Part shown: one piece after another, positions 58,738 to 64,000 of the stretch | How the letters are laid out: each line of letters opens with the position of its first letter | How positions within the stretch are numbered: position 1 is the stretch's first letter | NCBI RefSeq assembly: GCF_000269965.1 | Contig: NC_017219.1 | Span: 2,232,001-2,296,000 of the forward strand | Direction: 5' to 3' | From: Bifidobacterium longum subsp. infantis ATCC 15697 = JCM 1222 = DSM 20088 | Lineage (GTDB): Bacteria; Actinomycetota; Actinomycetes; Actinomycetales; Bifidobacteriaceae | Length of the DNA: 64,000 nucleotides | The notes under the pieces: model-generated | Database searches by the model: none | What the model was told of the DNA's origin: nothing | Seen by the model: the letters and a program-made list of their open reading frames with translations, nothing else | Translations under genes and position numbers: made by a program

Positions 58738-60030
58738 TCACAGCTCGCGACCGAGCCATTCCTCAATCATGTAGCGGGCGATGGTGGCGCGGCCCGGCGC
58801 CGCCATACGGCCGGCGATGAGCTCGGCCGTGTATTCGTCGCGTGTGACCCATCGCGCGGTCATGGTCTCCTCGCCGTCCACATGCACGTCGGTGGTGATT
58901 GCATGTGCTTTGAACGCCATCATCAGCGAAGCCGGGAACGGCCACGGCTGCGAGCCCAGGTACCGCACCTCGCCGAGCTTGATGCCGGTCTCTTCCATGG
59001 CCTCGCGGCGGCAGGCGTGTTCAAGGTTCTCCCCCGCCTCCACAAATCCGGCGGACACCGAATACAGCCTCGAATCATTCCATGCCGCGTTGTGTTGCAG
59101 CAGCAGACGGTCGTGCCCGTCCACGATGGCGGTGATGACCGCCGGCTCCACGCGCGGGAACAGCACACGGTTGCCGTCCGCCTCGTTGGTGCATCGCTGC
59201 GCCCATCCGGCGAGCGCCGGCCGGACCGCCGCGCCACAGGTGGGGCAGAACCGCTGGCGGCTGTGCCAGATGCTTAAGGTGATGGCACTGGTGGCTTGCC
59301 CAGCCTCGCGCGCGTTGGCGTGAGGGGCGAATCCGCGCAGGTCCACCCAGTCGAACCGGGTCACGGCCTGTTGCAACAGCGTGGGCTTCGGGACCAAGGG
59401 TTGTACGGGCGCGCCGACCGAATCATCGAAGGCATCGTCCGCACCTTGCCCGGCCGAATCCGGTACACCGAGCGGCCCGGCGATTTTGGCTGCGGCTACG
59501 CCGCCATTGCCCTTGGTATTTCCCGGCTGCCGTATTCCGGCGGCAGCACCTCCGCTGATGCCGTTCTTGCCCAGCGCGCCGTCCACGGTGCCGGAATCCT
59601 GGGTGCCGAGCACGCCGCCGGCAGCACCGGAAACATCAGCAATCCCGTCAACACCGGGAACACCGGCTTCCGGCACGCGCGTGATATCCACGGCGACCAC
59701 GGATTCGCCGCGCGCCCCGACATAGGAGCCGAGGAACATGGCGACCGCTTCGGGGTAGCGTGCCAGTTCGGCGGACACATAGGCGCCCGGCAACGTGGCG
59801 AGCCGCATTTTCACGTTCTCATAGTCCACGAGCTCGCCTTGGCCGCGCGGTACGGCGACAAGTCCGCCGCGCGTAAGCACGACTTTGGTGGTCGGCTCGG
59901 CCAACAGCTCGTCGATCAGACCGGGTTCACCGCGCCGGTCCACCTGATAGTCGATGTCACCTTGCGCGAGCGGCAGGAACGGCAGCGCATGGGTCAGTGC
60001 CAGAGGTGAGAAATGAATGTCAGCGGTCAT
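58738..60030 (-). CDS. nudC: NAD(H) pyrophosphatase / RNA deNADding enzyme, Nudix
   Basis: Nudix hydrolase of the NudC type, 430 aa. The C-terminal half has a zinc-ribbon start RFCPTCGAAV with a third Cys at QRC but Glu at the place of the fourth, the Nudix box GFVEAGENLEHACRREAMEE followed by TGI, and the NudC-specific SQPWPFPASLM. The N-terminal domain is longer than in E. coli (257 aa in total there) because of an 85-residue Gly/Ala-rich insert at about 120-205 (SGAAGGVLGTQDSGTVDGAL and similar). Start ATG follows AGGAGACC and is nine bases after the stop of the alpha/beta hydrolase gene, so the two form an operon. Role: hydrolysis of NADH and decapping of NAD-capped RNA, from the family. 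Confidence 0.93.
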   Translation of the reverse strand: MTADIHFSPLALTHALPFLPLAQGDIDYQVDRRGEPGLIDELLAEPTTKVVLTRGGLVAVPRGQGELVDYENVKMRLATLPGAYVSAELARYPEAVAMFLGSYVGARGESVVAVDITRVPEAGVPGVDGIADVSGAAGGVLGTQDSGTVDGALGKNGISGGAAAGIRQPGNTKGNGGVAAAKIAGPLGVPDSAGQGADDAFDDSVGAPVQPLVPKPTLLQQAVTRFDWVDLRGFAPHANAREAGQATSAITLSIWHSRQRFCPTCGAAVRPALAGWAQRCTNEADGNRVLFPRVEPAVITAIVDGHDRLLLQHNAAWNDSRLYSVSAGFVEAGENLEHACRREAMEETGIKLGEVRYLGSQPWPFPASLMMAFKAHAITTDVHVDGEETMTARWVTRDEYTAELIAGRMAAPGRATIARYMIEEWLGREL

Positions 60031-60039
60031 CGAGGTCTC

Positions 60040-60897
60040 CTATGCGTTCTTCTGCGCGCTCTGCACGCGCCTGACAAGCGAGAGCAGCGCCCGCGCCACG
60101 GTATCCGGATGTTCGACGGCGCTGAAATGGCCGCAGTCCGGAATGTCGATGAATTCAGCGCCGGTGATTCGTTCGGCGAGCGGACGCATCACGCTCGGGT
60201 TGCTGGAGGGGTCCAGTTCACCGGATACCACCAGGCTCGGCGCGCTGATCGTTTCCGGCACCGCCTCCAATTCGGGCCGGCCATAGGTCATGCGCTGACG
60301 CCAAGCCAGACCAGCCGGGTTCTGTTCGTTGATCCAGTCGGTCATGGTCGCGATGAATTCAGGAGTCTTCTTGACGGTGGAATCGCCATCGGCCGGTTGC
60401 GCGAAGTGCATGACCGGTTCGACCGAGTTCGTCTGTTCGGCGGCGTCCGCCATCTTCAGTCGGTTCTCTCCGCCCACACCGTCGGACGCGGCCATCGTGT
60501 CGCACAAGGCCAGTCCGGCCACCGTTTCGGGGTACAGGCGCTGGATGTCCATCGCCACGTAGCCGCCCATCGACAGCCCGACCCAGATCGCCTGCTCATA
60601 GCCGGCGGCCTTGATCAGGTCCACGTAGGCTCCGGCCAGGCGATCCAGCGCCTCGCTGTACGCGCCGTTGGCCATACGCGGGCCGGAATCGACCTCGCTG
60701 GGAACCGGGGATGCGCCGGAGCCGGCCATATCCGGCGCCCAAATCGGGAAGTCCGGCACATCGTTCAGGTCGGCGAAGTCGGCGAGCGCCTTCGCGCACA
60801 CGTCCCACATGCGGTGGTCCACCGGGTAGGCGTTCATCAGCACCACCGGCACGCCTTCGCCATCGCGATAGATATGATTGGCCAATTCGATTGCCAT
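60040..60897 (-). CDS. Alpha/beta hydrolase
   Basis: Alpha/beta-hydrolase-fold protein of 285 aa. The early strand VPVVLMNAYPVDHRMWD, the nucleophile elbow WVGLSMGGYVAM (Ser in GxSxG), the acid-bearing LVVSGELDPSSNPS and the terminal IPDCGHFSAVEHPD with the catalytic His give a full triad. The opening FPIWAPDMAGSGASP is a typical oxyanion and lid entry. No signal peptide. The substrate is not recognisable. Start ATG follows GAAGGAG with an 8-nt spacing. It is the first gene of a two-gene unit with nudC. Confidence 0.9.
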   Translation of the reverse strand: MAIELANHIYRDGEGVPVVLMNAYPVDHRMWDVCAKALADFADLNDVPDFPIWAPDMAGSGASPVPSEVDSGPRMANGAYSEALDRLAGAYVDLIKAAGYEQAIWVGLSMGGYVAMDIQRLYPETVAGLALCDTMAASDGVGGENRLKMADAAEQTNSVEPVMHFAQPADGDSTVKKTPEFIATMTDWINEQNPAGLAWRQRMTYGRPELEAVPETISAPSLVVSGELDPSSNPSVMRPLAERITGAEFIDIPDCGHFSAVEHPDTVARALLSLVRRVQSAQKNA

Positions 60898-61024
60898 TGT
60901 CGTTACTCCTTCACATTCACACCCCACTGGCGGAGCTGTCGGCTCAGTCGGCTGGGAGCGGTTTCAACGCGGACCGCCCTCCGTCGCCACGCGCCATCCC
61001 CACCAGCGGGAAGCAGAACAACTG

Positions 61025-61687
61025 TCAGATTCCGGCCCAGGCCAACGCCTGCCGCACGATGCGACCATGACCGTTGACCATCTGCGCCACGAACGTGTTC
61101 ATTACGTCGCTCTTGGGATCCACCCATTCCACATCCAGCGTCTCGTCCTGTGGCTTGCAGTCGCCAGCGATAGGTACCACGTAGCACAGTGCGATGGCGT
61201 GCTGGCGCGGATCGTAGTATTCGCTTAGTCCCGGCGTCGGGAAGAATTCGGCCACGGTGAACGGCTGGAGCCCGACCGGCAGCAGCGGCAAGGCGATATC
61301 GCCCAAATCCTTGGCCACATTGCGGGCGATGGCCTCGCGCAACGTTTCGTGATACAGCACACGGCCGGTGATCAGCGTACGCTCGATCGACCCGTCTTCG
61401 GCGACGCGCAGCAACGAGCCGACCTGGGCAATGCGGCCCATCTCATCGGTGCGCACGGGCACGATCTCCACGTACGCGATGGGCATCTGGTGGCGGGCCC
61501 GGTTGATGTCGGCCGGTCCCAGCCATCCCGGCGGGTTGCCGTGGCCCGAACCGCCGCCGTGAATGAAGTCCTCGGGCGTGATGTTGTCGAATTCGCCGCG
61601 GCCACGGCCGGCATCGTAATCGCCCTCGTCGGGCACTTCATCATTCATGACTGGCATGGTCTCATTATCGCGCGCATTGATGAACAT
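61025..61687 (-). CDS. Nudix-fold family protein (DUF4916-like)
   Basis: Protein of 220 aa of Nudix-like fold. It includes GWLGPADINRARHQMPIAYV, EIVPVRTDEMGRIAQVGSLL, LITGRVLYHETLREAIARNV, AKDLGDIALPLLP and TVAEFFPTPGLSEYYDPRQH, AIALCYVVPI, which fit actinobacterial DUF4916. The classical Nudix box is not evident, so hydrolase activity is doubtful. The N-terminal 45 residues are acidic and Gly-rich. The ATG at 61687 has TGAATT six bases upstream; an internal ATG at residue 14 is an alternative. It lies upstream of the hydrolase-nudC unit, 127 bases away. Confidence 0.8.
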   Translation of the reverse strand: MFINARDNETMPVMNDEVPDEGDYDAGRGRGEFDNITPEDFIHGGGSGHGNPPGWLGPADINRARHQMPIAYVEIVPVRTDEMGRIAQVGSLLRVAEDGSIERTLITGRVLYHETLREAIARNVAKDLGDIALPLLPVGLQPFTVAEFFPTPGLSEYYDPRQHAIALCYVVPIAGDCKPQDETLDVEWVDPKSDVMNTFVAQMVNGHGRIVRQALAWAGI

Positions 61688-61793
61688 GGGCACAATTCAC
61701 CGAAAAATTGTCTGTGAATTCTCAGCAAAGCGCCTCATCGCCTCCATGCGCCCGCAATCCATTCAGCTTGGGGCACAAACTTTTGCCGAAATG

Positions 61794-61821
61794 TTGGGTG
61801 GTGCTGGGAAACTGGTATACA
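61794..61821 (+). promoter_or_regulatory. Candidate thioredoxin promoter
   Basis: TTGGGT and TATACA separated by 16 bp, ending 33 bases before the thioredoxin ATG. The rest of the 167-bp divergent gap holds nothing else recognised. Confidence 0.4.
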
Positions 61822-61854
61822 GCATCAAGCACTGTGTTTGAGGAAGGAACTTCA

Positions 61855-62226
61855 ATGGCCACCACCGCCATCACTTCAGCTGAGTTTGAGAAGACCATTA
61901 CCGACAACGAAATCGTGTTCGTTGACTTCTGGGCCACTTGGTGCGGTCCGTGCCGAGCATTCGGCCCGATTTTCGAGGCTGCGTCCAACGAGCCGGAGAA
62001 TGCGAACATCGCTTTCGTCAAGGTGGACATCGATGCCAATCAGGATCTGGCTCAGGCTGCCGGCATTCAGGCGGTGCCTACGCTGATGATTGCCAAGCAG
62101 GGCGAGGTCATTTTCCAGCAGGCCGGCGCGCTGCAGGCCTCCGATCTGGACGACCTCATCGCCCAGGCCAAGGCGCTGGATCTGGCCGCCGCCAAAGCGC
62201 AGCAGGCAGCGCAGGAGCAGCAGTAA
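61855..62226 (+). CDS. trxA: Thioredoxin
   Basis: Thioredoxin of 123 aa. The active site is VFVDFWATWCGPCRAFGPIF with Cys30 and Cys33, followed by AFVKVDIDANQDLAQAAGIQ and the cis-proline loop AVPTLMIAKQG. The C-terminus carries an extra Ala/Gln-rich tail (AAAKAQQAAQEQQ) beyond the usual fold. Start ATG follows GAGGAAGGA. It is monocistronic: a divergent neighbour lies upstream and a strong terminator downstream. Role: dithiol-disulfide exchange in the cytoplasm with thioredoxin reductase. Confidence 0.97.
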   Translation: MATTAITSAEFEKTITDNEIVFVDFWATWCGPCRAFGPIFEAASNEPENANIAFVKVDIDANQDLAQAAGIQAVPTLMIAKQGEVIFQQAGALQASDLDDLIAQAKALDLAAAKAQQAAQEQQ

Positions 62227-62309
62227 GCCTTATCACGCTGCGGCAGCGGAAGCACGGAAAAAGACCATATATAGCGCTTCCTTGCACTGCTAGCTACTAC
62301 ATATGCCAT

Positions 62310-62344
62310 CCGTGGCGGGTCGAACACCCACCACGGATTTTTTA
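62310..62344 (+). terminator. Intrinsic terminator of thioredoxin
   Basis: CCGTGGCGGGT and ACCCACCACGG pair over 10 of 11 positions around a 5-nt loop, followed by ATTTTTTATT. Confidence 0.9.
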
Positions 62345-62400
62345 TTCATCCACTCAACGTCCTATGATGGAGAGCAGTGTGTACCCAACCAAGGAGCGCA

Positions 62401-63384
62401 ATGTCGAAGCACGCTGAGCGAACCTCAATCGTCAAGACCCTATCTCGGGGTCAGTGGGCGAAGATCGCAGCGGCCGTAGCCGCAGTGGGTCTCATTGCCA
62501 CTGCAGGCGTTATATCTCGCGACTTCTATCAGTCGAGCACCGCTACGCATCCCATCACCCCAACCTCATTCTCCGCCACCGACGGCGCAGCTTCCCGCTC
62601 GGCCTCCCGTGGTGCGCTCAAGAGCACCACCTACGTGACCGTCAAGGTCAACGGCAAGTCCCGCGTGGTCCTCGGCGAAAAAGACAACATGACCACCGTC
62701 AAGGATGTGCTGGAAACCGGCGATATCGTTCTCGATCCGGAAGATAGCGTGAGCCCAAGCCTGGATTCCAAGGTCACCGAGTCCACGGTCATTTCCATCG
62801 ACCGCGCCAACACCACGGTGGAGACCACTGACACCGATATCGCTTTCAATGAAGTACGCAAGGAGACCTCGAGCCTGCCCAATGGCCAGGAGAAGGTCGA
62901 GACCGAGGGTGAGAAGGGTGTGCTGGAGACCACGTCTCTGGTGACCCGCTCCGGCGATAAGGTCGTCTCCTCCAACGTGTTCACCTCATGGGTCAAGAAG
63001 GCACCGGTCGACAAGGTGATTCTGGTGGGTACCGCCACCGTGTCTTCGCCCAGCGCCGCCAGCATCGGCACTACCACGCCGGCCGGCGAGATTCAGTCCT
63101 GGGCGCATGACTACCTGATTTCCAACGGCTACTCCGAGGCCGACTTCACCGCCGCCAACTTCATCATCAGCCACGAATCCGGCTGGAGCCCCACCGCCAC
63201 GAACCCGTCTTCAGGTGCTTATGGCCTGCCGCAGGCGCTGCCGGGCAGCAAGATGGCTTCCGCAGGTGCAGACTGGCAGACCAACTACCAGACCCAGTTC
63301 AAGTGGTTTGTGAATTATTGCAAAGACCGCTATGGTTCGATTTCCGGCGCGTACGCGTATTGGCAGGCGCACAAGAGCTACTAA
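62401..63384 (+). CDS. G5-domain cell-wall protein with C-terminal lysozyme-like domain
   Basis: Exported protein of 327 aa. A basic N-terminus and one hydrophobic segment (KIAAAVAAVGLIATAGVI) act as a signal anchor. Next come a DUF348-like beta domain (STTYVTVKVNGKSRVVLGEK), a G5 domain (SSLPNGQEKVETEGEKGVLE), a Ser/Ala linker and a C-terminal domain NFIISHESGWSPTATNPSSG and AYGLPQALPGSKMASAGADW, which resembles the transglycosylase-like ends of Rpf- and aggregation-promoting-factor-type proteins (Glu in SHESG as probable catalytic acid). Start ATG follows AAGGAGCGC. Likely role: peptidoglycan cleavage or remodelling in the wall. In many actinobacteria ksgA follows such a gene; it is not seen here. 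Confidence 0.92.
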   Translation: MSKHAERTSIVKTLSRGQWAKIAAAVAAVGLIATAGVISRDFYQSSTATHPITPTSFSATDGAASRSASRGALKSTTYVTVKVNGKSRVVLGEKDNMTTVKDVLETGDIVLDPEDSVSPSLDSKVTESTVISIDRANTTVETTDTDIAFNEVRKETSSLPNGQEKVETEGEKGVLETTSLVTRSGDKVVSSNVFTSWVKKAPVDKVILVGTATVSSPSAASIGTTTPAGEIQSWAHDYLISNGYSEADFTAANFIISHESGWSPTATNPSSGAYGLPQALPGSKMASAGADWQTNYQTQFKWFVNYCKDRYGSISGAYAYWQAHKSY

Positions 63385-63474
63385 GCCAGCCAAATCAACA
63401 CGCACACAACAGGTTCCGCGCCGCAAGGAGGCTGAGTGAAACCCGGCCCAAACGCCGAGCGAACTCATGCGCAT

Positions 63475-63507
63475 GATGCCGGTTCCCAATCATCGGGGAT
63501 CGGCATC
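63475..63507 (+). terminator. Imperfect hairpin after the G5-domain gene
   Basis: GATGCCGGTTCCC and GGGGATCGGCATC pair with a few mismatches around a short loop, followed by AGCATTTCTG. Upstream, AAGGAGG at 63425 faces a 41-codon GTG frame of no recognised family. The rest of 63385-63538 holds nothing else. Confidence 0.5.
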
Positions 63508-63538
63508 AGCATTTCTGCGCCTTATCAGCCGAATAATA

Positions 63539-63592
63539 ATTGTGTTGTCTATCTCTAACATTTTATAAAATGTTAGAGATAGACAACACAAT
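63539..63592. promoter_or_regulatory. 54-bp perfect palindrome, probable HipB-type operator
   Basis: Two 27-nt arms meet without a loop (centre TTTTA|TAAAA); each arm contains TTGTCTATCTCTAACA. A second, imperfect inverted pair at 63604-63651 (ATGTTAG...CGAAC / GTTCG...CTAACAT) reuses the TGTTAG half-site. Both lie within 125 bases of the repressor ATG, in AT-rich DNA unlike the rest of the window. Confidence 0.75.
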
Positions 63593-63663
63593 ATTCATAT
63601 GTAATGTTAGAATGATCGAACAATGACAGTAATGTTCGGTATTACTAACATCCAGGTGGATCA

Positions 63664-64000
63664 ATGAAAGCTTCTAGTATCATACGGTCGCCCCGTCAGC
63701 TCGCTATCAGCCTACGTGACGCACGCATCGCCAAAGGACTCACGCAGACAGCGCTCGCCCAACAAACCGGTCTCGGCCGTCCTTGGATCAACCAATTAGA
63801 ACAAGGAAAAATCGAAAACGCCAGCCTCAGCCGAATCCTTGCATTATGCAACGCCCTAGAGGTCACTTTTACCGTGTCATACGAAGTGCCCTCCACACAG
63901 GACATAGCCCCGTACCCATCAGCGCATGCATCTCTCGCAAGCAATCAGAATACGTTCGCAGAAACATCAGATGCATTGAGCCAAACCAATACACCAAGCA
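63664..64000 (+). CDS. HipB-like XRE-family repressor/antitoxin, 3' end beyond window
   Basis: Helix-turn-helix protein, open to the right edge after 112 codons. MKASSIIRSPRQLAISLRDA, RIAKGLTQTALAQQTGLGR, PWINQLEQGKIENASLSRIL and ALCNALEVTFTVSYEV match HipB-type antitoxins (XRE helix-turn-helix followed by a short strand). The C-terminal part seen is Ser/Thr/Ala-rich and probably disordered. HipB normally represses its own operon through palindromes and neutralises the kinase HipA; two palindromes precede this gene, and a hipA gene would be expected just beyond the window. Codon use is more AT-rich than its neighbours, which suggests acquisition. The start has only a weak ribosome site (GGTGGATCA). 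Confidence 0.82.
   Translation, partial: MKASSIIRSPRQLAISLRDARIAKGLTQTALAQQTGLGRPWINQLEQGKIENASLSRILALCNALEVTFTVSYEVPSTQDIAPYPSAHASLASNQNTFAETSDALSQTNTPS

Noticed and set aside
63436..63558. 41-codon GTG frame after AAGGAGG downstream of the G5-domain gene
   Set aside because: The ribosome-site match is good, but the frame crosses a terminator-like stem and half of the palindrome, and the product (VKPGPNAERTHAHDAGSQSS) matches nothing I know. Possibly the start of a deleted gene.

Overview
The window is high-GC actinobacterial chromosome from Bifidobacterium, most likely the B. longum group. The evidence is the RpoB/RpoC sequences, the bifidobacterial kinase-FN3-MoxR-DUF58-transglutaminase operon (published for this genus as the PFNA cluster, from memory), the galactose genes, and frequent leaderless promoters with a -10 box 6-8 nt before ATG. 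Subspecies cannot be fixed from sequence alone. I see no tRNA, rRNA, CRISPR array, insertion sequence or prophage.

Layout. 1-6434 (minus): AdnA/AdnB-like helicase-nuclease subunits for double-strand break processing, the second cut by the left edge. 6563-20771 (plus): membrane Ser/Thr kinase, giant Ig/FN3 surface protein, MoxR ATPase, DUF58 protein, transglutaminase-like membrane protein, a PP2C phosphatase remnant, a variant-leucine-repeat protein and an FHA protein. This operon looks damaged: the FN3 gene carries a one-base frameshift at a run of six G, the PP2C gene has lost its middle, and the transglutaminase fold lacks its catalytic triad. 20930-28698 (minus): rpoC and rpoB. 28935-31361: a membrane protein, mutY and a tRNA methyltransferase, the last two divergent from a 20-bp gap. 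31352-32003: dense intergenic repeats. 32012-33784 (minus): the UPF0210 and ACT-domain pair.

33953-41453 (minus) is a fructoside utilisation operon: solute-binding lipoprotein, two permeases, a DUF624 protein, a LacI regulator and a GH32 fructosidase. Its promoter carries a palindromic operator exactly between -35 and -10. 42067-45392 (minus) is deoR-galT-galK. 45747-54029 holds pyrD (plus), then on the minus strand an OYE-type flavin oxidoreductase, a class A penicillin-binding protein, a Crp-family regulator, a lipoate ligase and leuB. 54234-61687 (minus) holds oligopeptidase B, an App1-like phosphatase, an apparently orphan GcvH, NudC, an alpha/beta hydrolase and a Nudix-fold protein. 61855-64000 (plus) holds thioredoxin, a G5-domain cell-wall protein, and a HipB-like repressor behind a 54-bp perfect palindrome.

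The most unusual material lies between genes. Four structures at three loci share one architecture: two or three direct copies of a short locus-specific unit, a central hairpin or spacer, then the same number of inverted copies, usually with identical spacing. Each sits against or over the stop codon of a neighbouring gene. A separate family of CTCCCCT/AGGGGAG hairpins is scattered through the window, once between rpoB and rpoC and apparently once inside the lipoate ligase coding sequence.
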